64,000 bases of DNA from Piezodorus guildinii (GCA_023052935.1 CM041298.1:116481977-116545976); one strand, 5' to 3'; counted from the stretch's first letter, positions 30,645 through 42,048 are shown. Notes: a model not told the origin generated them from the sequence alone. Made by a program: numbers and translations.

Positions 30645-31545
30645 TTTTACACTCACTTAAATATATATGCAATATATAGTAAGGAAAGTATTGCGATTGT
30701 AAAATTCTCGAATTCCAGTTTTCAACGGAAATACAGTTTTAGGTTCGTTGAGTCCAAATGACCAAGTCCCGCAAAAAGGTCTGAGTGTGTATGGCAACTC
30801 CAGCCCGTAAACTAAAAGTCGTATAAAACTGAAATTTCATTTTTAAGACAAATTTACGCCCGAGATGTTACAAAAAAATTTTCATAAAAATGAGCTAACC
30901 AGAAGAGCCACTTTATACCATGCATTTTGCACCTTTTCATGATATTCTCAAAAACAGCTCAAACGATTTTTATTAAACTAGCTATATTGAAATATAATTT
31001 AATAGGCTTTAACGTAATGTAGATTTCATTCCGTTTGAAGTAGTCTGACAGGGCTTAAATGCCGATATTTTAAATTTTCTTTCTCTAAAGTACATTTAAT
31101 TTTTTAGATTCTATAAAAATAACCATATCATCTTGTTAACACTGATGAAAAGTAAGGAAATATATAGTTTGAACGTATTCGACATCCAACCAAAAGAGAA
31201 AACTAAAATAATATATTATTAAAGCATTTTTTTTTTTTTTTAACAGAAGAACAGAAATATACATGTTTAATATACCATTGGAAAGCTAAAGATTTTAGAG
31301 CAAATATTATCTTATACACAGCTTGTGAAAGTTAATGGAAGTGATGAAAAGTCGATAAAAATGACTGATTATTTTAGATAATAATATAATAGATTTTTAA
31401 TAAAACACATGTTTTTATAGAAATTCAATTTAATTAATTCTTTAATGGTTCACTCATTTTTATCTATAACTGTATTTGAAAATTCTTTTATCGATTTTAA
31501 ATACGCGTAAGTGAAAGTCGTGTGTTGTCCACCACGATTTTTTAG
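30645..31545 (-). repeat. Family B repeat, uninterrupted copy with variant palindrome
   Basis: Starts ACACTCACTTAAATATATAT...AATATATAGTAAGG (longer, looser stem), has the conserved CAAGTCCCGCAAAAAGGTCT and TGCCGATATTTTAAATTTTC blocks and ends CGTAAGTGAAAGTCGTGTG near 31506-31524. The TG run is reduced to a few units. Confidence 0.88.
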
Positions 31546-31549
31546 GCGA

Positions 31550-33100
31550 AACTTGACATTAAACGATTATTCTCTTCAAAATATTAGGGCTTACGCAACG
31601 GGGCACTTTAGTGACAATAGTTCAAGAACGCTGGTATTGGATTGATCTGTGTACACAAGGGTTGCTGGTATCCGTTAAAGCAAAATTTTTTATATTTTAT
31701 ATTTATATAATAATAAATAGATAATGCCCAAGTGCCACTAATCCAAAAAAATCATATTCATTAAAAAAATCTTGATGCTATTTCTCTAAAACCAAGAAAT
31801 TGAGCAAACAAATTTAAAATAATTTTATAGTGTGTAATGGAAACTATAAGAATGGCCGAGAATGTTTGTGTTATAAGAGCCCGATTAAATAAATAAATAA
31901 AGTCTACACAAAACAATATTTATTATTAATTAATTTTAATATCATCTCTTTAAGTACATTGTTATCACAATAATCAAGAATAATGTTATTCCTAAAACAG
32001 AAAAAAAAAAATCTTTGAAATCACGGTTTAATTTTAATGTTAATATTCAGTTAAATATTTACATACAAACGTATGTAATCCTGTAGTTATCCATATAAAT
32101 TATTCAAAATGTTTCTCCTTATTTTTCCTGAAAGCTTGTTTATAATTGTTTTCTTGTGATTTTTTTTGTCTTAGAATGGAGTGATAAAAATATTATAGAA
32201 TAATATCCAATCTAACAGAGCATTGTGTGTGTGTTTTTATGACAACATTCAACGAACAGTTGTAAAAACTATTATAAATAACTTAAAACAATTTATCAGG
32301 CTGAAGGTCTATAGTTTTTTGTTTTTGTGTGTGTTTGTGCGTGCGTGTGTGTGAAACGTTTTTTCACTCTCAAAAATGTAGCATCTTTAACACGCTCTAG
32401 CTATAAATAAAAATATAATATTAAACAATTTGATATGCTAGCATAGAAAAAGAAGTGATACCAAATAACAAAAGAGACAATTTTTCCAGAAAGTTATGAA
32501 GTCAAACCCTTAAACCAGAAATTAAATGTCGTACAACGTCATGTAAACATTTTTTTATTCTTACCCTCTGGTTTTATTATTTTACACAATATAAAATATG
32601 TACATAAATCACAGGATATTTGAATTTTAATTACCCGAAGGCATTCTTAGAAATATTTCTAGGATAGCTGCATGTCATGTAAACCATTAAATTTTAATAT
32701 TTCTAAGAATATTAGGCGAATAGTTTTATCGAGAACAATTTTTTATCACTCATATTTCTAAGTATTGATTGTTAGATATATACATGAGTTCTCTTATCGA
32801 AATGGATCTTATTTCATGAAAACCATGGATAGGAGGAAAACTCAAAATTTGATTTTCCTCCGTAAGATTTATGCCCTCCTTCGGAAGTGACATGCTGATT
32901 CCTGGCCAGTGCGATGTTAAAAACACATAAAGGATCCTTATTACCCTTCTTTTGACTGGCCATCCTTTGATCCATTGTGGCATCTTTTGATTTCTTTCAT
33001 AGTTAATTATATTGTATTATGTCTAATATATGACATTTTATTTTCATACAACCTATCGTTTCATACCTTACCCTAAAACCCTCAAAATATGAAAGTATGT
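31550..33100. other. A+T-rich stretch with weak retroposon remnants
   Basis: 31830-31905 ends GATTAAATAAATAAATAAAG, like a retroposon tail. 32865-32960 (ATGCCCTCCTTCGGAAGTGAC, GTGCGATG) resembles the SINE1 middle but is badly decayed. A near-palindromic pair ATTCTTAGAAATATTTCTA / AATATTTCTAAGAATATTA lies at 32642 and 32694. Nothing else supported. Confidence 0.4.
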
Positions 33101-33114
33101 GTCATCCAGAATAT

Positions 33115-33900
33115 TTTTTTTAATTCTTTTATTGAAATTTACAACTGTACAATTTACATAGTAAAATAAGTAAATGTGCTCAAAACAGACCATGGCTTGA
33201 AAAAGACATGAGAAGAATCTATCCAGCGATAGCACTTCAATGTTTATTTGTTCAGCAGGTCTCGAGGCCAATTTCTGCAACGAGTGGGATATTCAGGTCT
33301 CTATGGATGAGTTTGTTGGTAACAAAATAAGGAGCGTCTAGGATTTGTCGAAGGAGTTTGGATTGCAAGGATTGGATACGGGAGGAATTCGATGGTTTAG
33401 TGGAGCCCCATAGCTCTATGCCATAAGTCCGATAGGTCTAATAATGGTTGTGTAAATGAGTTTTTTGAAGTAAAGAGGGAGTTTTGGTCGTTTGTCAAGT
33501 CAGTGTTTAAATAGTCGATATCTACGGGCAGTTTCTTGTCGTTCAAGTCTTGTATGAGGATTTCATGTAAGACATTTGTCAAGATGAAGTCCAAGGTATC
33601 GTATTTGTTCTACAGTGATGAGTGGGGTATGATTAAAGGAAACAACTGGACAGGAAGTCATAGGCTTACGTCGTAGAGTGAAGATGATTTGGTGGGATTT
33701 ATTAGGATTTATTTTGATTCTCCAATTGTGACACCATTCTGCAATGGCGGATACATGGTTCTGAAGGAATTGGGAAGCAACAATAGGATCATTATTTACG
33801 GATAGCACGTATGTGTCATCAGCGTAAGTAGAGAGGAAGTGCTTGGGATGGATAGGGATATCAGCTGTATATACCGTGTAGAGGATTGGGCCTAGGTGCA
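33115..33900 (-). pseudogene. Jockey-like LINE RT, 5'-truncated
   Basis: Minus strand reads GPILYTVYTADIP then STYADDTYVLSVNNDP with the catalytic YADD intact, EWCHNWRIKINPNKSHQ, and VEQIRYLGLHLDKCLT (33808-33566); downstream the frame breaks in the TRLKRQ region and a deletion removes part of the C-terminus. 3' UTR to about 33115 with an AATTTACAACTGTACAAT block. Dead copy with the best-preserved RT core of this family here. Confidence 0.87.
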
Positions 33901-33924
33901 GAATATTAAATTTTAATATTCCTA

Positions 33925-34460
33925 GGTCATTTCATTCAACGTTCACACTACTACAAAACACTTGCCCACCAATTTTTATCGACAACAACCAAATTCCTCA
34001 GACCAACTCTGTACATTACCTAGGACTGACACCGATTGAAGGATGAATGGGGGCCCACGCGTCAAAATGAAAAGACAGACTCTCAACCACAGACTGAAAG
34101 TACTGTACTCACTTTTATCTGAATCGTCGAAATTAAAAATTAGATAGAAACTGAATACATACACATACCTTCTTAAACCAATATGGAATTACGCTTCACA
34201 GATTTTCGGTTCAGCAAAAAAGACTCTGATACAAAAACTGCAATAATTTCAATAAAAAAATTTAAGACTCATAACGACAGCTCCTTGGTACGTAAACAAG
34301 CAACAGTTGACCAACATATACGAACACTCTATTCTCGTTTTCACAGTAAACTTAATGGACACGACAATAGAAATGCCAGTCAGAAGAAGGCTGGATGAGA
34401 TACCTCCTCTGCTAAATTAAAGCCTTGAAGGGTGCTGCTGGGCACTTAACTTCCCCATGC
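33925..34460 (+). pseudogene. Second Jockey-like LINE lineage, RT C-terminal remnant
   Basis: Plus-strand frames give VKMKRQTLNHRLKVLYSLLS, YLLKPIWNYASQIFGSAKK and LRLITTAPWYV, the Jockey RT C-terminal order, but with residues unlike the main Jockey family in the window. The 71-codon ORF at 34183-34398 is part of it. Immediately left lies GAATATTAAATTTTAATATTC (33901-33921), a near-perfect palindrome at the junction with the oppositely oriented Jockey copy. Confidence 0.7.
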
Positions 34461-35635
34461 CTACCATGTCTGATCTTACATTTGCACTGATTTTCAGATT
34501 CCTTCTGACAGGTGTGAATAAAGATATATGATGAACAAAATTTGTTTTTCTAGGAATATTCGAACATTACGAGAAGCTATTAATTACTATTCTATCATTA
34601 AGTTTTAGGTTTTCAGGATCTCAGAAACATTTTTTCATTTAAAAAGCTTTTTAATTGACACCACGAATCACAGCCACGAATATGGTCCATGTGAACTTCC
34701 ATTATATATTTCATATTTCCACTTAAAGTCTAGTATCTGCCCTCACAACATTTCGTGACATTTTATCAGACACCCTGATAAATATGTTTACAACTAACGT
34801 GTATACATTCTTTTAAACACATTAGTTGATATAATTGTTGTTACTAATTGTGAATATTTAAAGAGCAGACAGCTGAGATATGGTTACTCGGAAATTAATT
34901 ACCTGTTATAAGCAAGGAAACATTAAAAAAGGAAAAATATCCGTTTTATTTTTTAAAATGTTGATGAGAAACGATAAGCGAAACGAATCTGGCATCCCTT
35001 TCTCGGAAATATTCTCGGTAGAGGCATTAATGAGAAACTCCCAAAACGCAGCGCAATTTACGACTCCGAGACTCTTCAAGATGACGAATATCCGGCCTCC
35101 AGGCGATTTTTCGCTTTGGTTGGAAGTCCGTCAAATTATGCAAATCTACCGAGTACAACCTCGATTTCACGTCTTTCCGAAAATGCGATTCTCAGACTTT
35201 CAGAGGATAATTGGAGCGTTGACATACAGATTTGATCATAGAAATTGCATCAGATATGATTTTTATCTTAATAATCCTAATTTTTTATACAAATAGTTGC
35301 TTTGCATTTTTTACCAACTAGTATTAGAAAGGGATTACATAGTTTACACAGTAGCTCATAGTTTAGTTTTTCAAAGTTTATCTGATATTCAGCATGTTAT
35401 TTCCTATTGCTATGTCCAATTGATTAACAAGGAGAGTATCTTAAATGCTTACTCTGATTTTGATGACATTTTTTGAGTAAAACTAGACATTAAACCACAA
35501 GACTCTGCAAAATATTAGGAAAGAAGATCCACAGCAGTCGCGTAAAAAAAAATTGAAGGTTTATGAGCGAAAAATCTATTTTATTTAATATCCCTGGTTC
35601 TAAACCAACCATTTTTTAACCAAGAATTTTTATAA
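34461..35635. other. Non-repetitive stretch containing a 138-codon ORF
   Basis: No repeat match. 34960-35230 is compositionally balanced (with TTATGCAAATC at about 35137). The remainder is A+T-rich. Confidence 0.5.
34880..35296 (+). CDS. Unrecognised 138-codon ORF, doubtful gene
   Basis: ATG at 34880 to a stop at 35294-35296. Predicted protein is basic, with no signal peptide, membrane segment or motif that I recognise; the stretch RPPGDFSLWLEVRQIMQIYR is the least random-looking part. It lies in a non-repetitive island, has no visible splice partners, and could be a chance ORF, an exon extended by chance, or conserved non-coding DNA. I assign no function. Confidence 0.25.
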   Translation: MVTRKLITCYKQGNIKKGKISVLFFKMLMRNDKRNESGIPFSEIFSVEALMRNSQNAAQFTTPRLFKMTNIRPPGDFSLWLEVRQIMQIYRVQPRFHVFPKMRFSDFQRIIGALTYRFDHRNCIRYDFYLNNPNFLYK

Positions 35636-35639
35636 TTAA

Positions 35640-36175
35640 CTAGCTGTTGCCCGCGACTTCGTCTGCGTCAATTTCGGTTATTAATATCGCTATTAAGAAG
35701 TTTTTAAAAGAATATATTTTAAAGTACTTCTGCGTAAAGGATATTTTTAGTTTTATTTTCTTGTGGCAGAACATACTGATTTTCTCCGCTACCCGATCTG
35801 GACAATGCGACATATAGTTGGCCGTGTGAAAAGCAGTCTTGACGTAAATCGATTCCTACGTGTTCAAATGTTTGCCCCTGTGGTTTATTAATTGTTACGG
35901 CAAAATATAACTTAACGGGACATTGACTTATTTTAAAATTAAAAGGTAAATCATTTGGATGGGAGGTTAATTTTCCCGTTTTTTTTTTTTTTTTTTTTTT
36001 TTTCAATAGATTTTCCACTGATTCCACAACTATTGGTTACAGCGTGATGTTATAAAACCTAAAGCCTTCCTCGATAAATAGACTATCCAACACAAAAACA
36101 ATTTTTCAATTTCAAGTAGTTTCTGAGATCAGCGCGTTCAGACAAACTCCCCGGCTTTATGATATTAGTATAAAT
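35640..36175 (-). mobile_element. Helitron remnant with 3' terminus
   Basis: On the minus strand the 3' end reads GACGAAGTCGCGGGCAACAG then CTAG before T, a Helitron-type CTRR|T terminus with a GC-rich subterminal part well known from arthropod Helitrons. The 5' side (36175 downward) has TATACTAATATCATAAAG and GAACGCGCTGATCTCAGAA, also Helitron-like. Most of the Rep/helicase protein is deleted; only a helicase tail remains. It matches 45362-46338 in outline and serves as an 'empty site' for the mariner there. Confidence 0.85.
35719..35966 (-). pseudogene. Helitron PIF1-type helicase, C-terminal remnant
   Basis: Encodes FPVKL-like CPVKLYFAVTINKPQGQTF (helicase motif V-VI region), GIDLRQDCFSHGQLYVALSR (final helicase motif) and NILYAEVL before the stop at 35719, the usual end of Helitron Rep-helicases. 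The upstream part is replaced by a K-rich run from a 27-bp poly-T (35977-36003). The full protein is normally over 1000 residues, so this is about 6 percent. Confidence 0.85.
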
Positions 36176-36184
36176 TACATTGAA

Positions 36185-36372
36185 TTCGAATCACTCTACA
36201 TTAAAATTTAAAATTTTGTGTATAAGATAATACTTTTTGTAAAATCTTTCGGTTATTTGGACTCAGGGTGCCCTAAACCGTGTATTACCATTGAAAACTG
36301 GAATTCGAAATTTTTCACGATCGCAATACTTTCCCTTACTATATATTTCATATATAGGGAAAAGAAAGTAAA
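36185..36372 (+). repeat. Family B repeat, right-end fragment
   Basis: TTTCGGTTATTTGGACTCAGG, CATTGAAAACTGGAATTCG, TTCACGATCGCAATACTTTC and TTACTATATATTTCATATAT, the variant 3' hairpin. Left part missing. Confidence 0.82.
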
Positions 36373-36424
36373 AACAATATTAATTTATTCATATTAATAT
36401 CGAATAACGAGGAAATTATACCTT

Positions 36425-37225
36425 TTTTGAAAGTTGTATATAATAATTACAAAACTTAAACGATTATATAACTGCTTCATTCGCTTTTTCTTTGGGATAT
36501 CCAAGGACACTTCTGTTACCAGATTCTACAATGAGCTGAAGTGGCTTAACCCTCCCTACCGTTGTAAATACTTCCTGGAACCTTCCTCTTCCATGTTCTC
36601 CAATCCAGCCGCCCATCGTACATCTCAGATATGTTTTCATTCAAATCCTCCATTCATTCCCGTAACACTCCTTCAGACCTGTATATGGCGCCTCATCGAA
36701 CCGCAGCTTTTGACAGATCCTTCCTAATCCGCTCCTCTTTTGTATGGAATTCAATTCCTTCACATATTCGACATTCTGATACTCTTCAAACCTTCAAATC
36801 CCGTCTATTCGATCACTTCCTCTCTATTCAATTTTCAAAGAATCCTAAATAGATTTGCCAATTCAATTTAAATTAGTTAAATAAAAACATATAGAAACAA
36901 TTATTTAAATACAATATCTTACATTGTGGTGCACTTGCATATTTAACTTTATTATTTCATTAATTTTACATCAATACAGTAATGCACTATTAATTAAAAT
37001 TTTGCATATACGCACATATGTTTCTGTTTTATCTTTTGTTTAGTTTTGTTATTAATTATTATTATTAGAAGCTGTCTTTTAATTTATCACTATTGTTCAC
37101 TTTTTATTTTATTTTTATTTCTATTATTTTTTGTTTGTTTCATGTACGCACTAAAGTTCTTTTTGTAAAATTATTCAAAAGGGACTTGTCCCAGAATAAA
37201 TAAAGAATTGATTATTATTATGAAT
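36425..37225 (+). pseudogene. CR1-like LINE, 3' end of RT
   Basis: Encodes IRFFFGISKDTSVTRFYNELKW (first frame; here abbreviated FFFGISKDTSVTRFYNELKW), then after a frameshift near 36630-36690 continues with YMAPHRTAAFDRSFLIRSSF, VWNSIPSHIRH and FKSRLFDHFLS before a stop at 36852. This is the C-terminal pattern of CR1/L2-group RTs. The 3' UTR runs to AAGGGACTTGTCCCAGAATAAATAAAG and an ATT repeat at about 37205-37218. 5'-truncated. Confidence 0.85.
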
Positions 37226-37600
37226 TAATATAATTTATTTTTTAATGTTAATTAAGGTTTTCTCTATGCGGAGTGAAGATTCAAGCGGGGATCTTTTATG
37301 GTGTCTATTTTTCATTTTTTTTTCTCTCTCTCTGACTTCCACCTGGACTACTAGCTATGGCTTATTGTTTTAACTTTTCTCACATCGTTTAATGAGTGTC
37401 CGTTGTAGCTATTAAAGCTTCCATAGAAGGATTTCTTGTCTCACACGTTTAAGGTATCTCTATACCTCGATTTACTTTCTCTACGGTGGCCGTTTTCTCA
37501 CATCTCTATTGCTCGGGGTAAACAAATCGTGTGAACTCTTACTAACAACTCCAAAACTCTCTTCCTTATCCCTCTTCGACTTTATTTTCCAAGCCCGGTT
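37226..37600. other. Unassigned sequence
   Basis: No match or coding signal; 37440-37600 is moderately complex. Confidence 0.45.
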
Positions 37601-37605
37601 CTGGA

Positions 37606-37645
37606 ATAATTGAGACGTTGATTTCCAAAGGGAACTATATCCAGT
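37606..37645 (+). repeat. Family G terminal-repeat scrap
   Basis: TTGAGACGTTGATTTCCAAA followed by GGGAACTATATCCAG matches the inverted end of the MITE-like element at 17774-18180. Confidence 0.6.
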
Positions 37646-37675
37646 TGAGAATATTTTACATTGAAACGCAAAACA

Positions 37676-38190
37676 AAGTTTTTCAGTTTTTAACGGAAAT
37701 ACACGTTTTAGGGTCCTTGAGTCCAAATGACCAAGTCCCGCAAAAAGGTCTGGTGTGTGGTAAGTCTACGAAAAAACGAAAAGTCATGCGAAACTAAAAT
37801 TTCATATTTGGGACAACTACACGCCCGAGATGTTACAGAAACTTTTTCATCAAAATGAACTTATCAGAAGAGCCACTTTATACCATGCATTTTGCACCTT
37901 TTTACGATTTCCTCTAAAACGGCTCTAACGATTTTGATTAAACTCCCTATATCGATGTACAATTTAATGGGCTTTAATATAATGGATGTTTCATTCTGAA
38001 TGAAATAGTCTGATTGGGCTTGAATGCCGATATTTAAAATTTTCTTCCTCTAAACTACCTTTTATTTTGTACATTCCAAAAGATTAACCATATTATTATA
38101 ATGACATTGATGAAGGACGGCTAAATATACAAGTTGGACGAATTTTATGATCAACTAAAGGATAAAATCATTTATATACTCAATATATCA
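37676..38190 (-). repeat. Family B repeat, first of two head-to-tail copies
   Basis: Begins within the family (TTTTTCAGTTTTTAACGGAAAT-like start), continues through CAAGTCCCGCAAAAAGGTCT and TGCCGATATTTAAAATTTTC to CAACTAAAGGATAAAATC near 38150, where the copy breaks off. Confidence 0.85.
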
Positions 38191-38856
38191 CAGCAACGTT
38201 TTCATCCAAATTAGCTGACAGAAAGATCTAATTCATACCATGTATTTCGCACCTTTTTTTCGGAAACGGATATAACGATTTTGATTAAACACGCTATACC
38301 GATGTCAAAATTTTTTACTATGTAATGCTTTAATATCATGTAGGTTTTATTCTTATTTAAATAGTCTGACATGGCTTAAATACCGATATTTTAAATTTCT
38401 TCATTTGAAGTACCTTTAATTTTGTAGATTTAAATAAATTAACTAACAATCTTGTCAAAATTGATAAAAAAAAACTTATAAATATTTATGTTGGGCGAAT
38501 TCGTATTCCAACGAACGGAGATAAAAGCAAAAATATTGTTTTTAAGCAACTTTTGTGTTTTTGAACATAATATATGTGTATAATTTACCGATGGAAAGCT
38601 TTTTTCTAATGATTTAGAAAAAATATTACCTTTTACACAATGTTGTGAAATGTAATGGAGGGTGTCAAAAAGGGCTTAAACTTCTAACTGATTATTACAC
38701 GTAACAATTTTATATTGTAATATTTGATCTGAAACATAAGTTTCAAACAAAACTAAACATAATTCCTTTAATCTTTTTGAAGTCTAATTATTAGTTCTTA
38801 AATTTATTTCAACAACCGAGGTAATTGAAAGTCGTGTGTTGTCTCGCCCCAGATTT
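38191..38856 (-). repeat. Family B repeat, second head-to-tail copy
   Basis: Re-enters family B at the ACAGCAACGTTTTCATCCAAA block (about 38201), repeats the TACCGATATTTTAAATTTCT block already seen upstream, and ends GAAAGTCGTGTGTTGTCTC and CCAGATTTTTC near 38826-38856. Both copies are truncated at their right ends. Confidence 0.8.
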
Positions 38857-38859
38857 TTC

Positions 38860-39020
38860 AGGTGTTGTAAACGTTAGCAAAACAATAAATGTTGGGTTAT
38901 AAAATAAGTTCTTAGGTTTTTCAATATTTCAAATTTAATCCTATCTGTGTTTGTAAAGTCATGTTTACTTGGACAATAATGTTTACATATTTAAAAAAAA
39001 AAAAATTAAAATCTTTTCAA
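38860..39020. repeat. Short repeat (family E)
   Basis: AAAATAAGTTCTTAG...TTCAATATTTCAA...TTTAATCCT matches 44225-44345. Function and class unknown. Confidence 0.55.
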
Positions 39021-39024
39021 TCCC

Positions 39025-39560
39025 ACATGAGAGACCTTGAGGTGTGGTGTCAGAATTAGAGAATTAAAATCAATTCCAATTAATCTCATCAAATTACCTT
39101 TACCCTTCGTCGAAAACCTATGACATCCTGCCTACAGTGTCCTTTAATGATATTCCGCTGGTCCCGGTTGAACAGATCTGCTACTTATGACTCCTGCTAG
39201 ACAAACGCCGTACATGGAATCCGCATACAAGACTGAAAAGACAAGAAACTTCTCGACGTTTTCGGCTACTCCAACACTTACTAGATAGACGCTCTAACCT
39301 TTTGGCTTGCACCAGGCATCCTTCCTTTCATGACAAACTCCAATCCCATTTTAATCATCTAGTTTCAATCCTTTTTTCCACTTCAATTCCTGATAATCCT
39401 CCGAGGCGTCTGAAAAAAAAGATGGTCTCGAGACCTTGTTTAGACTCACTACTAAAGAGCGCTGCTAAAGGGCAGTTTCTCTTCATGTTTTATCATTTCA
39501 GCACATTTACTTGTTTGTTTATATAGTTGTAAATTTCAATAAAAATATATTTTAAAAGAA
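39025..39560 (+). pseudogene. Jockey-like LINE RT, truncated and internally deleted
   Basis: Encodes VEQICY..LLLDKR, TWNPHTRLKRQETSRRF, RLLQHLLDRRSNL, then jumps to TRHPSFHDKLQSHFNHLV and IPDNPPRRLKK; the WTYG..LQSKILRKI part is missing. 3' UTR with TATATAGTTGTAAATTTCAAT and AATAAA. Confidence 0.85.
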
Positions 39561-40290
39561 TAGTCACTGCATTTAAAAAAGAAAATCTTATTACATACTC
39601 ATATAATGATTTATTATTTTTATTATCACATATTGAATCATTTTTATCTAACGATTCACTTATGGACTGCAACTATTTCACGCTGTAACTCGTATGAGAC
39701 CAAAACGGTTATGTAAAAATGATTTAATATGTGACCATGAAAAGTCCCGTATGCGACGCTCGAGTCCAAAATAATATTCAAAATTATAAATACAAACTAT
39801 TCATAAATTATTAAATATTAAATTATTTGCTTGGGCTCTCTACAAGCTGAATCAATAAACAATGCCAAAGAAATGAGAATTCTTAAAAATATTTTTTTTA
39901 AACAACAGGCCTAAATTAATTAATTTATCCTCATGAGTAAAGAGTATATAGGGGGAAAAACACATAAAAACAACAGGTACGAAATAGCGACCGACATATT
40001 TTGGCAAGTGGAAGTGAAAACAAAATAAAAACAAGTTCGCATTTTGGCACAAGTCACGATGATATTGTGTCTAGAACACAGAAATTGTTGGAGATGTCTT
40101 TAATATTAATAAAATTAATTATGAGTTTGTGTGTATTTATATAGGTATAAGTTGTTAAATGAATAGGTTTGTTTACAAATATTTGCAGCATTGAGTAAAT
40201 TTTATTCAGAGTGAATGTACATCGTACTGTTAATGTAGGACAAAAGTTATAATAACGGTACAATTTGTATAGAGATGCAAAATATACTAA
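39561..40290. other. Unassigned A+T-rich sequence
   Basis: No repeat match found; ORFs on the minus strand are short and composition-driven. Confidence 0.5.
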
Positions 40291-40401
40291 TAATTTCAAT
40301 GGTATAAAACTGAAAATTCATAGTTTAGATGCGTTGTTAAAGCAAAATTTTCAACAAAATCGGGAAATCTGAAGAGCAACTTAAAAATTTAATATCATGT
40401 A

Positions 40402-41265
40402 TTGACCCTCACACGAGACTAAAACGACAGGAAACTGCCCGTTTGTTTATTTATTTAACGTCACTTTATGCTACTATGGCTAATTGGACGATGCTACAGC
40501 GGGAGTCCTAAATTTTGCCTATCCAGGTTTTATTAGGATAGGGATCTTTAACGAGTACCTGACATCGCACAGGCTCGGGACCACCTTTTAACGTCCCCTC
40601 CGAAGGACGGCGTAACTAAGGATTTTTTACTCCCATTAAAAAATCCTAGGACCACCTGCGGGATTGCACCCGTGACCTTTAGCATGGGAGGCTGTTACGC
40701 TAGCCACCCAGCTACAAGTGATCCCGGAAACTGCCCGTAGATACCGATTACTACAACACTTACTAGACAAACGTTCAAAACTTCCAATTCACTACAAAAA
40801 GCTCATTTATATCACTGTCATCAGACCAATCTGGACATATGGAATCGAGCTTTGGTGCTCTACTAAGCCATCTAATTCCTCCCGCATCCAATCCTTACAA
40901 TCCAAAATCCTTCGCAAAATCCTAAATGCTCCTTATTTCGTCATCCATAACGACCTTAATATCCCATTTGTGGCAGACATTTCTCGTACCAGATATACCA
41001 CTTTTAATTCCAAACTCCCAACTCATATAAACCCTCTTGTCCGCAACCTATCAACCTCGCATATTCCTGACAACCCTCCGAGGCGATTGAAAAGAAGATA
41101 GCCTCGGGATCTACTTACTTAAATAAACATCGAAGTGCTACCGCTGGGTAGTTTCTTCACAAGCCTAATACGCCTTTTATTATAATTCATCACTTTTACT
41201 TATTGTATTTATGTAATATACAGTTGTAAAATTCAATAAAATATAAATAAAATAAAAAATAAAAA
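40402..41265 (+). pseudogene. Jockey-like LINE RT, 5'-truncated, itself split by SINE1
   Basis: Starts inside the PHTRLKRQETARR block (40405), is interrupted at 40442-40737 by SINE1 plus duplication, and continues RRYRLLQHLLDKRSKLPIHYKK, VIRPIWTYGIELWCSTK, QSLQSKILRKILNAPYFV, NIPFVADISRTRY and NPPRRLKRR (stop at 41099-41101). The C-terminal frame of 127 codons is open, so this is one of the better-kept copies. 3' UTR ends ACAGTTGTAAAATTCAATAA and an A-rich tail. Confidence 0.9.
40442..40725 (-). mobile_element. SINE1, complete young copy inside the Jockey LINE
   Basis: Minus-strand SINE1, nearly identical to 1844-2129 and 22839-23122, flanked by GGAAACTGCCCG at 40430-40441 and 40726-40737 (12-bp perfect target duplication). 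The B box has one change (GGATTGCACCC on the plus strand). Confidence 0.93.
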
Positions 41266-42048
41266 AATATCATGTAGGTTTCATTCTGATTGGAATAGGC
41301 TAACAGGGCTTAAGCGCTAATATTTTAATTTTGTTTTTTATTTTTGTTTAATTTATTAGATGCGAAAAAGCTAACCACTTTATCTTGTTAAATTTGATAA
41401 AAACAAAACCCGTGGTAAGTTCAACTACTAAACAAAAAAATATTGATGCAGGGGGGCATAATTAGTAACTAAGTAATCATGTTTTTATTCATTCATATTT
41501 TTACTTTGACTTACCTATATATGTGATAGGGGAAGTATTGCGATCGTGAATATTTCCTAAATCGGGTTTTCACCGGAAATACACGTTTTAGGGTCCCGTA
41601 GGTCCAAACAGACCACAAAAAAAGGTCTGTGTGTGTGTCCGAATATGGTAAGTCTGGCGTAAAAACTAAAAATTGTACAAAACTGAAATTTAATATTTAA
41701 GGCGCCTGATATGTTACAGCAACGTTTTCATCAAGATTAGCTAACCAGAAGAACTAAGCCATGCATTTTGGAACATTTTACAATTTTCTCAAAAACGGCT
41801 CTAACGATTTTGATTAAACTGCATATATATGGATATAAAATTTAATTGGCTTTAATATGGTATAGATTTCATTCTGATTGAAATAGTCAGACAGGGCTTT
41901 AATCCCGATAATTTAAATGTTCTTTCTTGAAAGTAGCTTAAATTTAGTAGATTAAAAAAAAAAAAAAAAGCACATCATCTTGTTGGCATTAAAAAACGAC
42001 AGCTAAATATGCAAGTTGGGCGAATGTGATAAACAACTAAAGGAAAAA

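Larger units (their letters stand above)
40295..41480 (-). repeat. Family B repeat split by a Jockey-like LINE
   Basis: Family B interior at 40300-40401 (ACTGAAAATTCATAG, AATCTGAAGAGC) resumes at 41277-41480 (GGTTTCATTCTGATTGGAAT, GGCTAACAGGGCTTAAG). Between them lies a LINE with AATATCATGTA at 40391-40401 and 41266-41276 as an 11-bp target duplication. Confidence 0.83.

Noticed and set aside
35719..36027. Lysine run at the start of the Helitron helicase frame as a nuclear localisation signal
   Set aside because: It is translation of a homopolymer tract at a deletion point.
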